Assembly (NCBI GenBank): GCA_017456895.1
Contig: JAFTIN010000011.1
Location: forward strand, 1 to 64,000
Direction of reading: 5' to 3'
Length of the DNA stretch: 64,000 nt
Source of the DNA: Clostridia bacterium
Lineage (GTDB): Bacteria > Bacillota > Clostridia > Oscillospirales > CAG-272
The notes beneath the pieces are model-generated. The model was given only the letters and a program-made list of their open reading frames with translations. It searched no databases and had not been told where the DNA came from. A program made the position numbers and the translations under genes. This document shows positions 8,996 to 16,733 of this stretch, in pieces. Numbering within the stretch: position 1 is the stretch's first letter; the number at the start of each line of letters is the position of its first letter.

Positions 8996-9709
8996 TTAGA
9001 TCGACTCGAGGGCGAAGATAACGTCTTCGAGCGACTCGAGGTCCTTGGCAACGATCTCGGGAGTGGTCGGCTTCTTGGGTGAGGTGAGGATATTTACCTC
9101 AATTCCGACGTAGCCGTCGGTACCGCTTCTCGGGGGTGTGATCTGCATATCTATGGCGTTGTAGTTATTGCGAAGATGGTCTATAACCGCGCGTACTTTC
9201 TCGGCCGAGGTTATCTCTATATACATACCGAATCTTGAGTGGCGCTTTGTCACTCTGTACTCAAAGCGGTGCATGACCGTAACGGCTATTACCGAGCCGA
9301 GGAAGGTTACTATAGCTCCCTCGTAGAAGCCGATACCGAGCGCGATGCCAATGGCTGCCGCGCACCAGATACCTGCCGCGGTGGTAAGGCCTGTGATCTG
9401 GAACCTACCCTTGATAAGTATGGTGCCTACACCGAGAAAGCCTATGCCGGAGATAACCTGCGCAGCGAGTCTTAAGGGATCGTTAGTGCCGCCGAGAATA
9501 TTATAGGCGTACATACCGGTCATTGAGGCAAGAGTTGCGCCGATGCACACGAGAATATGCGTACGCATACCCGCCGCGCGGCCGTGACGGCCTCTCTCCA
9601 TACCGATGATACCGCCTATGATTATTGAGAGAAGGATACGGAATCCCGCAACTCCAAAATCGTGGAAGGAGAAGATGGGAGCATCCGTTACAAGCAGTAA
9701 AAAGTTCAT
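8996..9709 (-). CDS. MgtC/SapB family membrane protein
   Basis: 237 residues. The N-terminal two thirds are hydrophobic, with the MgtC signature GGIIGMERGRHGRAAGMRTHILV (about 31-53), then QVISGIGFLGVGTI and TTAAGIWCAAAIG, making 4-5 membrane helices. The C-terminal 80 residues (from HRFEYRV) form a soluble ACT-like domain as in longer MgtC proteins. Family role: linked to growth at low magnesium and to inhibition of the F-type ATP synthase in some bacteria; in many Clostridia the role is not established. The ATG at 9709 is preceded by GAAAGGA. It stands alone between a terminator and its own promoter, divergent from metY. Confidence 0.85.
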   Translation of the reverse strand: MNFLLLVTDAPIFSFHDFGVAGFRILLSIIIGGIIGMERGRHGRAAGMRTHILVCIGATLASMTGMYAYNILGGTNDPLRLAAQVISGIGFLGVGTILIKGRFQITGLTTAAGIWCAAAIGIALGIGFYEGAIVTFLGSVIAVTVMHRFEYRVTKRHSRFGMYIEITSAEKVRAVIDHLRNNYNAIDMQITPPRSGTDGYVGIEVNILTSPKKPTTPEIVAKDLESLEDVIFALESI

Positions 9710-9757
9710 ACGTATTCCTTTCCTCGCCTTTGCGAGAGGATATTTGTTAGGATATAT

Positions 9758-9786
9758 ATTTTATCACAGATTTTGCATTTAGTCAA
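9758..9786 (-). promoter_or_regulatory. Promoter of the mgtC-like gene
   Basis: On the minus strand TTGACT (9786-9781), 17-base spacer, TAAAAT (9763-9758). The leader would be about 41 bases and has a small CCTC/GAGG hairpin next to the ribosome binding site; no large Mg riboswitch fits. Confidence 0.7.
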
Positions 9787-9900
9787 GAAAACGGCAGAAA
9801 GTTTTACATCTTTTCTTAGGTGTGCGAGTGTCTTTGGGATTATTTGGGCGCATATACATATGCTTGCGCGTCTATATTTGTAAAATATTAATAAAACTAC

Positions 9901-9929
9901 TTGACAAGTTTTGTACAGTATGATAAAAT
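9901..9929 (+). promoter_or_regulatory. Promoter of metY-metA
   Basis: TTGACA (9901-9906), 17 bases, TAAAAT (9924-9929). The predicted leader of about 57 bases has only a short CTCGA/TCGAG hairpin (9944-9957), too little room for a SAM riboswitch or T-box. The promoter lies inside the upstream-extended frame of metY, which supports the ATG at 9994. Confidence 0.8.
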
Positions 9930-9993
9930 TATCGAGTTAGAAGGCTCGAGTGAGTCGAGCGAAAAAGTGACGTCCGATAAGGAGGAAAAAACG

Positions 9994-11283
9994 ATGAAAG
10001 ACAGAAAAGTCAACATAGAGACCAGCTGTGTGCAGGGCGGCTATTCGCCCAAGAGCGGTGAGCCAAGACAGATCCCGATAGTGCAGAGCACGACCTTCAA
10101 GTACGCTACCAGCGAGGATATGGGCAAGCTCTTTGACCTCGAGGCCTCCGGCTACTTCTACTCCAGACTTCAGAATCCCACCTGCGACACCGTTGCGGCG
10201 AGGATCTGCGAGCTTGAGGGAGGCAGCGCGGCTATGCTTACCTCGTCCGGCCAGGCGGCCAACTTCTTTGCCGTTTTCAACATCGCCTCCGCGGGTGACC
10301 ACGTTATCTCGTCTTCCGCTATCTACGGCGGCTCGTATAATCTCTTTGCCGTCACTATGAAGAAGATGGGTATCTCCTTCACCTTCGTTTCTCCCGACTC
10401 TACCGAGGAGGAGCTGAACGCGGCCTTCAGACCTAATACCAAGGCGGTATTCGGAGAGACTATCGCCAACCCCGCTCTCAACGTGCTCGATATTGAGCTC
10501 TTTGCAAGGTGTGCGCACGCCCACGGTGTTCCGCTTATCATAGACAACACCTTTGCCACACCCATCAACTGCAGACCTATCGAGTGGGGCGCAGACATCG
10601 TTACCCATTCGACCACCAAGTATATGGACGGTCACGGCTCCGCTGTTGGAGGCTGTATAGTAGACTCGGGCAACTTTGACTGGATGGCTGAGGCGGATAA
10701 ATTCCCCGGCCTTTGCACTCCCGACGACAGCTACCACGGTATAACCTATGCTGAGAAGTTCGGTAAGGAGGGCGCATTCATTACCAAGTGTACCGCACAG
10801 CTTATGCGTGACTTTGGCTGTACGCAGTCTCCCCAGAGCGCGTTCCTTCTCGGCCTCGGACTTGAGAGTCTGCACGTCCGTATGGAAAGACACTGCGAGA
10901 ACGCTCTTGCCGTTGCAAGGTTCCTTAAGTCCCACGAGAACGTATCCTGGGTAAGATACCCCGGCCTCGAGGGAGATAAATACTTCGACCTCGCGAAGAA
11001 GTATATGCCTAAGGGTACCTGCGGCGTTATCAGCTTTGGCGTTAAGGGTGGCAGAGCGGCTGCAGAGAAATTTATGAAGAACCTTAAGCTCGGCGCTATC
11101 GAGACTCACGTTGCCGACGCGCGCACCTGCTGCTTGCACCCTGCATCCGCTACTCACAGACAGATGAACGACGAGGAGCTTGTGGCTGCCGGAGTATCCA
11201 GCGACCTTGTGCGCTACTCCTGCGGTATAGAAAATAAGGACGATCTCATCGCTGACCTTAAGCAGGCGCTCGAGACTGTCTGA
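9994..11283 (+). CDS. metY: O-acetylhomoserine aminocarboxypropyltransferase (sulfhydrylase)
   Basis: 429 residues of the Cys/Met PLP-dependent family, fold type I. PLP-binding Lys209 sits in THSTTKYMDGHG; the YSRLQNPT and IIDNTFATP cofactor motifs are present. The long 'MetY' insert relative to cystathionine gamma-synthase (about 225-260) is visible. It makes homocysteine from O-acetylhomoserine and sulfide in the cytoplasm. The start at 9994 follows AAGGAGG; the frame is open further upstream, but that includes the promoter. metA lies 28 bases downstream, giving a two-step homoserine to homocysteine unit. Close relatives act on cysteine-derived substrates, but pairing with an acetyl-type MetA supports this call. 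Confidence 0.93.
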   Translation: MKDRKVNIETSCVQGGYSPKSGEPRQIPIVQSTTFKYATSEDMGKLFDLEASGYFYSRLQNPTCDTVAARICELEGGSAAMLTSSGQAANFFAVFNIASAGDHVISSSAIYGGSYNLFAVTMKKMGISFTFVSPDSTEEELNAAFRPNTKAVFGETIANPALNVLDIELFARCAHAHGVPLIIDNTFATPINCRPIEWGADIVTHSTTKYMDGHGSAVGGCIVDSGNFDWMAEADKFPGLCTPDDSYHGITYAEKFGKEGAFITKCTAQLMRDFGCTQSPQSAFLLGLGLESLHVRMERHCENALAVARFLKSHENVSWVRYPGLEGDKYFDLAKKYMPKGTCGVISFGVKGGRAAAEKFMKNLKLGAIETHVADARTCCLHPASATHRQMNDEELVAAGVSSDLVRYSCGIENKDDLIADLKQALETV

Positions 11284-11311
11284 TAACTAAAGACTTATTT
11301 GGAGAAATACA

Positions 11312-12235
11312 ATGCCTATTAAGATCCCCAACGAGCTCCCCGCGGTGAGAACTCTCGAGGAGGAGAATATATTCGTAATGACCGAGACAAGGGCTATCAC
11401 TCAGGACATCCGTCCTCTGAAGATCCTTATTCTCAATTTAATGCCAACTAAAATTGACACAGAGACACAGTTATCCCGTCTGCTCGGTAATACGCCCCTG
11501 CAGGTGGAGATAGAGCTTATGCATACCTCTACCCACAAATCTAAGAACGTATCCGAGGATCATCTCCTCGCCTTCTACAAGGAATTTGACGACGTGCGCG
11601 ACAGGTACTTTGACGGTCTTGTCATCACGGGCGCCCCTGTTGAGAAGATGGAGTTTGAGGAGGTAGAGTACTGGGATGAGCTCGTCGAGATAATGGAGTG
11701 GTCCAAGACTCACGTACATAGCACCCTGCATATTTGCTGGGGCGCGCAGGCCGGACTTTACTATCATTTTGGTATACAGAAGCACCTTATGAAGGAGAAG
11801 CTCTCGGGCGTCTACCCCCACACCGTTGACTATAAGCGCTCGATACTCTTCCGTGGCTTTGACGAGACCTTCTTCGTGCCTCACTCAAGATACACGACTG
11901 TCTTAAGAGAGGATATAGAGGCTACCCCCTTACTTAAAGTACTCGCGTCCTCCGAGGAGGCGGGTGTCTACGCCGTCATAACCCCGGGCGGCAAGCAGGT
12001 GTTCTTAACCGGACACTCCGAGTATGACGCTGATACTCTCGAGAAGGAGTACAAGAGAGATAAGGCCCTCGGCATTAACCCCAAGATACCGAAAAACTAC
12101 TACCCCGGTGACGATGATACCAAGGCGCCCATGCTCACCTGGCGCGCTCACGCGACTCTCCTGTTCACCAACTGGCTCAATTACTTTGTTTACCAGACTA
12201 CGCCTTACGATATTGCCAAGATCAAGGATCAATAA
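11312..12235 (+). CDS. metAA: Homoserine O-acetyltransferase, MetA type
   Basis: 307 residues of the MetA glutamine-amidotransferase-like family. The catalytic Cys142 (ICWGAQAG), His235 and Glu237 (GHSEYDAD) fall at the canonical numbers. Residue 111 is Glu (GAPVEKMEF). In this family Glu111 goes with acetyl-CoA and Gly111 with succinyl-CoA, so the product should be O-acetylhomoserine despite the common 'succinyltransferase' label. This fits the sulfhydrylase just upstream. It is likely co-transcribed with metY from the promoter at 9901. Confidence 0.93.
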   Translation: MPIKIPNELPAVRTLEEENIFVMTETRAITQDIRPLKILILNLMPTKIDTETQLSRLLGNTPLQVEIELMHTSTHKSKNVSEDHLLAFYKEFDDVRDRYFDGLVITGAPVEKMEFEEVEYWDELVEIMEWSKTHVHSTLHICWGAQAGLYYHFGIQKHLMKEKLSGVYPHTVDYKRSILFRGFDETFFVPHSRYTTVLREDIEATPLLKVLASSEEAGVYAVITPGGKQVFLTGHSEYDADTLEKEYKRDKALGINPKIPKNYYPGDDDTKAPMLTWRAHATLLFTNWLNYFVYQTTPYDIAKIKDQ

Positions 12236-12291
12236 CCTAGCATCTTGCGTTTGGCGTGTGTTGTAAAAATAGATAGAAAGGAAAAAGAAAA

Positions 12292-12519
12292 ATGAAAAAG
12301 ATCATTTGCGGAACCGAATATGATACTGCCACCTCTACCGTTGTTAAGAAGGTTACCAACGGTTACTACGGCGATCCTGCAGGCTACGAGGAGACTCTCT
12401 TTGTAACCGCTGACGGCAAGTACTTTCTCTACACCAACGGCGGTGCAGAGTCTAAGTATCCTACCGAGAAGATTGTGAGAATGTCCAAAAAGAATGCTGA
12501 AATCTTCATTCTCGGCTAA
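12292..12519 (+). CDS. Small conserved-looking hypothetical protein
   Basis: 75 residues, starting MKKIICGTEYDTATS, with a good ribosome binding site (AAAGGAAAAAG) 9 bases before the ATG. It is soluble, beta-rich and aromatic (NGYYGDPAGYEETLF, YFLYTNGG), with a basic C-terminus. No function is recognised. It sits 56 bases after metA and may be read through from that operon; the repeat cluster begins right after its stop. The good start signal and codon use like its neighbours make it a real gene. Confidence 0.7.
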   Translation: MKKIICGTEYDTATSTVVKKVTNGYYGDPAGYEETLFVTADGKYFLYTNGGAESKYPTEKIVRMSKKNAEIFILG

Positions 12520-12520
12520 T

Positions 12521-12619
12521 TTTCGGATATTTCCCCCGTATTCTACCTAACTCGCCGTATTCATATACGGCTTCGGGTAGAAGTACGTGGCAACTATCTC
12601 GAAAATCAAGATTTTCGGA
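12521..12619. repeat. Intergenic repeat, copy 1 (99 bp)
   Basis: Near-identical to 12776-12874, offset 255 bases. It can fold as an outer stem TTCTACC/GGTAGAA enclosing CCGTAT/ATACGG, followed by a CGAAAATC/GATTTTCG hairpin. It has no credible coding content. Confidence 0.8.
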
Positions 12620-12631
12620 TTTTCCCCGGAT

Positions 12632-12651
12632 GTCACCTCTCGCAATAGGTA
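12632..12651. repeat. 20-base dispersed repeat element, copy 1
   Basis: GTCACCTCTCGCAATAGGTA is found here and again, identical, at 18947-18966, 6.3 kb away. Around it lie a 10-bp AAAAACAACA/TGTTGTTTTT hairpin and a CTATTGCTTCGGG stretch. Confidence 0.8.
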
Positions 12652-12775
12652 GCGGAGCGGCGTGAGCGTGTAAAAAAACAACAAAATGTTGTTTTTCCGC
12701 GAGCGTGACCGAGCCGCAGCGAGAAAACTATTGCTTCGGGATTCCATCCGAGCAAACTATCTCGAAAAACAGGCT

Positions 12776-12874
12776 TTTCGGATATTTCCCCCGTATTCTA
12801 CCAAACTCGCCGTATTCGTATACGGCTTCGGGTAGAAGTACGTGGCAACTATCTCGAAAATCAAGATTTTCGGA
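12776..12874. repeat. Intergenic repeat, copy 2 (99 bp)
   Basis: Second copy of 12521-12619 with only a few substitutions, and a compensated structure: the TTCTACC/GGTAGAA and CCGTAT/ATACGG stems are intact. A degenerate third partial copy (ACCGTATTCTACC, then ATACAGCTTCGG) follows at about 12881-12922. Confidence 0.8.
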
Positions 12875-12931
12875 CATTTCACCGTATTCTACCAAGCTTG
12901 ATATATGAGAATACAGCTTCGGCCGAAAAAC

Positions 12932-12979
12932 AAAAAAGCAAGAGTTAAGGCACAGACCTTTGGCTCTTGCTTTTTTTTG
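12932..12979. terminator. Terminator between repeat cluster and GH4 gene
   Basis: AGCAAGAG (12937-12944) pairs with CTCTTGCT (12964-12971), with A6 before and T8 after, so it works in both directions. Confidence 0.8.
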
Positions 12980-13048
12980 TTTTGCTTTATGAGAGATCGC
13001 GGCGCAGGCAAGGTCGACTTATAGCTTGCCGCGGGCGACCGTAGCCTC

Positions 13049-14365
13049 TCAGAGTATGGGATAGCCTGCTTTAGTGTGCGCTTCGTAGAGCTCGTCGCAC
13101 ATCTTGATAATATCGTCGATAGACAGCTCTGCCGCGGTGTGGGGCTCGAGCATTGCCGCGTGGTAGATGTGCTCCATCTTGCCGGTGACTGCCGCCTCGA
13201 TGGTGATGAGCTGGGGATTGATGTTGGTCATATTCATGGCCGCGAGCTGTACGGGGAGTCTGCCGACGTGAGTCGGGTGTATGCCTCCGCCGTCAACAAG
13301 GCAGGGGACCTCCACACAGGCGTCGGCCGGGAGATTGTCGATAAGTCCGGTGTTGAGGACGTTACCGCCGATCTTGTATGGAGTATCTGTAACGATAGCC
13401 TCCATAATGCGTGAGGCGTACTCTTTGGTACGGGTATGCTCTATGTCACCGCCGTTAAGCAGCTCTTCCTTCTGCTTTTGCCATTTTTCTATCTGATTTA
13501 CACATCTTCTCGGATACTCGTCAAGAGGGATATTGAAGCGGTCGATCAGCTCGGGGTACTTAGACTTGATATAGAAGGGGTTGTACTCGGCGTTGTGCTC
13601 TGAGCTCTCGGTGCAGTAGTAGCCGAGCTTGTCAATGTAGTCAAAGCGCACCATATTTTCGTGTTTTTCCTTGTTTTTCTCTTTGGCAAGCCGTCTGATC
13701 TCGGGATATAGGTCTTTACCGTTCTTATCTCTTACGTCGAGGAGCCAGCCCATGTGATTGATGCCCGCGATAAGCTCTGATCCGATAGCCGAGTGGTCAA
13801 GTCCGAGACCTTTGAACAGATCGGATGTGCAGACCTGCACGCTGTGGCATAATCCGACGGTCTTGATCTTTGTGTATCTCTGCATATATCCCGTGAGGAT
13901 GGCCATGGGGTTGGTGTAGTTAAGGAAGTAACAGTCGGGGCAGACCTCCTCCATATCGCGGGCAAAGTCCTTCAGCACGTGAATGGTCCTAAGGCCCCGG
14001 AATATACCGCCTATGCCGAGTGTGTCGCCTATGGTCTGTCGGAGTCCGTACTTCTTCGGTATCTCAAAGTCGATGATAGTGCAGGGATCGTACAGGCCGA
14101 CCTGGATAGCGTTTACCACGAATCTTGCGCCGCGTAGAGCGTCCTTGCGGTTTTCCACGCCGAGGTATGTGCCGATCTTAGCTCTACCGCCGTTGTATTT
14201 TTTGTTAAGCGCATCTATAACCATGCGCGACTCCTCGAGCCTGCTATAATCAATATCGTATAGGGCGATTTCGAGATCCTGATTCAGAGCCGGTGTTAAT
14301 AGAACGTCACCGAGCACATTCTTGGCAAAAACGGTGCTTCCCGCACCCATAAATGTAATTTTCAT
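13049..14365 (-). CDS. Alpha-galactosidase, glycoside hydrolase family 4 (MelA-like)
   Basis: 438 residues of GH4, enzymes that cleave glycosides by an NAD+ and Mn2+-dependent oxidation-elimination mechanism. The Rossmann GAGS (7-10), the metal/catalytic motif CHSV (173-176), FLNYTNPM and GINHMGW (His204) are present. CHSV is the motif of MelA-type alpha-galactosidases. No signal peptide, so it acts on imported oligosaccharides. An AraC regulator is divergently encoded 111 bases away and probably controls it. No transporter gene is adjacent. Alpha-glucosidase activity cannot be excluded. Confidence 0.85.
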   Translation of the reverse strand: MKITFMGAGSTVFAKNVLGDVLLTPALNQDLEIALYDIDYSRLEESRMVIDALNKKYNGGRAKIGTYLGVENRKDALRGARFVVNAIQVGLYDPCTIIDFEIPKKYGLRQTIGDTLGIGGIFRGLRTIHVLKDFARDMEEVCPDCYFLNYTNPMAILTGYMQRYTKIKTVGLCHSVQVCTSDLFKGLGLDHSAIGSELIAGINHMGWLLDVRDKNGKDLYPEIRRLAKEKNKEKHENMVRFDYIDKLGYYCTESSEHNAEYNPFYIKSKYPELIDRFNIPLDEYPRRCVNQIEKWQKQKEELLNGGDIEHTRTKEYASRIMEAIVTDTPYKIGGNVLNTGLIDNLPADACVEVPCLVDGGGIHPTHVGRLPVQLAAMNMTNINPQLITIEAAVTGKMEHIYHAAMLEPHTAAELSIDDIIKMCDELYEAHTKAGYPIL

Positions 14366-14419
14366 AAGCTGCTCCTTACCTTTTTTCTTTACTGTAACAC
14401 AAAAAATGTGTATTTTGTA

Positions 14420-14449
14420 TTGATTTTTGCGTCTTATACATGGTAAAAT
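14420..14449 (+). promoter_or_regulatory. Promoter of araC-type gene at 14477
   Basis: TTGATT (14420-14425), 18 bases, TAAAAT (14444-14449); AAAGGAG precedes the ATG. A CACA..TGTG inverted pair at about 14397-14410 lies between the divergent genes and could be an operator. Confidence 0.6.
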
Positions 14450-14476
14450 GTTGTTAGTTCAAAAAAGGAGTCTTGT

Positions 14477-15256
14477 ATGGAGCCTAAACAACACGTCATA
14501 GAGTGCATAGGAGAGTATTCCGACCTGTCCCCAATTTTTGTCGGAGAGCAAGACTGCGACAGGGGACATTCCTTCGGCCCTTTCGTCAGGGATTATTATC
14601 TCATCCATTTCTGCTCTTCTGGGTGCGGCGTTTTGAAGGACAAATACGGTGCGCACAAAATATCCAAAGGTGAGCTTTTTATCATTCGCCCCGGTGAGGT
14701 TACGGTCTATACTGCGGATAATAAGACTCCTTGGAGCTATCATTGGATTGCCTTTTCGGGCAAGCGCGCGGACATATTCCTCGGCGCGCGGTCGGTTTAT
14801 AAGATCCCCGAGGGAATGGGCGAGAAATTAAAAAAGCTAATAGCCTCGGAGGTGATCTCTTCCGATATATACGTTTCGTTTGTTTACGAGCTGATGTATT
14901 GTCTGTTTTCCAAAGACACAGATACGGAGTCGGATGACAAGCTCGGAAAAATTCGTCGGTATATACGCTATAACTATATGGAAAATCTTCGCGTGTCCTC
15001 TTTGGCGCGTAGCTTCGGATTCGAGAGAAGCTATATGTATAGAATTTTCAAGAAGCGTTATGGCGTCGGAATAAAGGAATATATCACACAAGTGCGTATG
15101 GAATATGCAAGAAAATTTCTTGCCGAGGGATATCCGGTAGGAGAGTGCGCGCACATGGTTGGATATGACGATGAGTTTAACTTCTCCAAGAGCTTTAAGA
15201 GGCACTTTGGACTTTCTCCGTCCGAAATGAAGCGTGCGCCGATTGAAAAGCGGTGA
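14477..15256 (+). CDS. AraC-family transcriptional regulator
   Basis: 259 residues. The N-terminal half is a cupin-like sugar-sensing domain (HFCSSGCGVL, GELFIIRPGEV). The C-terminal 100 residues hold two helix-turn-helix motifs (LRVSSLARSFGFERSYMYRIFKK and VGECAHMVGYDDEFNFSKSFKRHFG region). Divergent from the GH4 alpha-galactosidase, which it likely activates when alpha-galactosides are present. The ligand is inferred from the neighbour only. Confidence 0.88.
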   Translation: MEPKQHVIECIGEYSDLSPIFVGEQDCDRGHSFGPFVRDYYLIHFCSSGCGVLKDKYGAHKISKGELFIIRPGEVTVYTADNKTPWSYHWIAFSGKRADIFLGARSVYKIPEGMGEKLKKLIASEVISSDIYVSFVYELMYCLFSKDTDTESDDKLGKIRRYIRYNYMENLRVSSLARSFGFERSYMYRIFKKRYGVGIKEYITQVRMEYARKFLAEGYPVGECAHMVGYDDEFNFSKSFKRHFGLSPSEMKRAPIEKR

Positions 15257-15272
15257 CGTCAAATACAAAGAA

Positions 15273-15320
15273 GAGCAAAACGGATCAGCTGAAAATTCCG
15301 TAATGCTCTCCTTTTTTTAT
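15273..15320. terminator. Terminator between araC-type and eamA-type genes
   Basis: GAGCA/TGCTC and inner ACGGA/TCCGT stems (15273-15308) followed by CCTTTTTTTATTTT. It ends the plus-strand regulator; the minus-strand transporter stop lies inside its T-rich side. Confidence 0.7.
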
Positions 15321-16252
15321 TTTGGGGTGTTTTCTTTTTTTGCTTTTTTTACAAACGGGGAAAAGTCGATTTGCGAGAGAATGACCGCCACGAGTACCAC
15401 AGCACAGCCGAGATACTCACGGGGAGTGAGCTTCTGACCGAGGAAAAGCGCAGTGCCGATTATACCGAACACCGACTCGAGCGAGAGTATGATAGAGGCT
15501 GCCGCGGGGTTGACGTCCTTCTGTCCGAGTATCTGCAGGGTGTACGCGATACCGCTTGAGCCGATACCGAGAAAGAGCACGGGCAGTATTGCGGGGAAGA
15601 TCTCGACGAGCTCTCGGTGGCCCTCGGCAATAAGGCTGACTGCGAGATTAAGGACTGCCGCGGTGAAGAACTGTACCATAGACATTCTTATACCGTCACA
15701 TTTAGCCGAGAAGTGGTCGATGGTGAGAATGTGTATAGGGAAGATGAGCGAGCAGGCTATAACGAGCAGATCTGAGGGCGCCACCGTGAAATCCTCCTTG
15801 ATGCATAGGAGGTAGAAGCCGACTACGGCTATACCCACGCTTATCCACACGTTTATGGGTGCGCGCTTTTTTAAAGCAAGGGCGTATATCGGTACAAGCA
15901 CGACGTACAGAGCTGTGATAAAGGCCGCCTTTCCGCCGTCGGTGCCGGAGTTAATGCCTATCTGCTGGAAGGCTGAGGCTACGACAAGCACAATACCGAT
16001 GATAACTCCGCCTACGAGCTCGTTTTTGTTTAGGTCGATGCCTTTTTTCGAGAAGAGCCTTCTGCCGTTGCCGCTCAGCTTGTCAAAGACGATCACGACA
16101 CCGATGAGGAAGACTCCTGCAACCAAGCTCCTGGCAAAACCGAGTGTGAACGCCCCGACCTCGCTTGCCGCATCCTGCGCCGCGAAGGCAAAGCCCCAGA
16201 TCACCGCCGCGATGAAGAGCAGAGCGGTGGATATATACTTTTTCTTGTTCAT
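15317..16252 (-). CDS. EamA/DMT-family transporter
   Basis: 311 residues with about ten hydrophobic helices in two EamA halves (ALLFIAAVIWGFAFAAQDAA near the N-terminus; SSGIAYTLQILGQKDVNPAAASIILSLE in the second half). These are inner-membrane drug/metabolite exporters, and the substrate is not predictable. I use the ATG at 16252, preceded by TTTGGAG; an in-frame TTG at 16264 overlaps that Shine-Dalgarno and is unlikely. It is monocistronic, and faces away from nrdD across a 480-bp AT-rich gap. Confidence 0.85.
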   Translation of the reverse strand: MNKKKYISTALLFIAAVIWGFAFAAQDAASEVGAFTLGFARSLVAGVFLIGVVIVFDKLSGNGRRLFSKKGIDLNKNELVGGVIIGIVLVVASAFQQIGINSGTDGGKAAFITALYVVLVPIYALALKKRAPINVWISVGIAVVGFYLLCIKEDFTVAPSDLLVIACSLIFPIHILTIDHFSAKCDGIRMSMVQFFTAAVLNLAVSLIAEGHRELVEIFPAILPVLFLGIGSSGIAYTLQILGQKDVNPAAASIILSLESVFGIIGTALFLGQKLTPREYLGCAVVLVAVILSQIDFSPFVKKAKKENTPK

Positions 16253-16264
16253 TATTATCTCCAA

Positions 16265-16567
16265 AATACTTTATATCAGTATTTTATCACCGAGAGCCCC
16301 TCTTGTCAAGCGTGAGTGAGCGCCGGGAGGGGAATTTTTCCCGTTTTTTCATATTGCTTTTTTTGCCCATTTGAAAAAATAAAAATGAAATCCAAAATAA
16401 AAAAATGGAGAAAAAAATAAGCGCATTTTAGCGAAAATAAACAAGGTTAAAAATAATCTGCCCGATATTATTTGCAAGGCGAAAAAAACAAGTGGTAAAA
16501 TAGCCAAAATTTTATGTTTTTATTTGTCTAAAAATGATGGTTTTTCCTTTTTTTAGAATTGTATAAA
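16265..16567. other. AT-rich gap upstream of the nrdD promoter
   Basis: About 300 bases rich in A and T tracts (for example 16368-16440) with no open frame with a ribosome binding site and no clear structure. It probably includes the minus-strand eamA promoter, which I could not place with confidence. Confidence 0.5.
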
Positions 16568-16615
16568 ACACAAGATGTAGTAAGGATGGCCTTGACAAAA
16601 CACTAAATATAGTGT
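16568..16615 (+). promoter_or_regulatory. Tandem NrdR boxes
   Basis: ACACTAAATATAGTGT at 16600-16615 is a perfect palindromic NrdR box. A weaker match, ACACAAGATGTAGTAA, lies at 16568-16583 (11 of 16 identical). The start-to-start distance is 32 bases, three helical turns, the known geometry for paired NrdR boxes. NrdR represses ribonucleotide reductase genes when dATP is abundant. Confidence 0.85.
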
Positions 16616-16620
16616 ATAAT
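16592..16620 (+). promoter_or_regulatory. Promoter of nrdD
   Basis: TTGACA (16592-16597), 17 bases, TATAAT (16615-16620). The strong NrdR box fills the spacer, so NrdR binding would block RNA polymerase. Confidence 0.88.
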
Positions 16621-16634
16621 GGCTTCACTCGTCG

Positions 16635-16700
16635 CTCTCCGTCAAAAAAGGAGAGGGATGGTTTTTTTACACTCTACGCGTAAGCTCGCACTCGCGCGTT
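16635..16700 (+). promoter_or_regulatory. Structured nrdD leader
   Basis: The leader of about 107 bases holds a CTCTCC/GGAGAG hairpin (16635-16655) with seven T at 16662-16668, and a second GC-rich hairpin, ACGCG..CGCGT, near 16676-16700. The first could be a weak attenuator; the six-base gap to the T-tract makes this uncertain. Confidence 0.4.
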
Positions 16701-16733
16701 TTCATAAAAAGAAAATAGGAAAGGAATAAAACT

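Noticed and set aside
9930..9993. Possible SAM riboswitch or T-box ahead of metY-metA
   Set aside because: The leader from the clear promoter is under 60 bases with only one short stem, too small for either element.
9937..11157. Long minus-strand open frame opposite metY
   Set aside because: Mirror of the codon bias of metY; no ribosome binding site and no family motifs.
12547..12908. Open frames in both directions inside the repeat cluster
   Set aside because: They follow the repeat structure, change between copies and lack ribosome binding sites.
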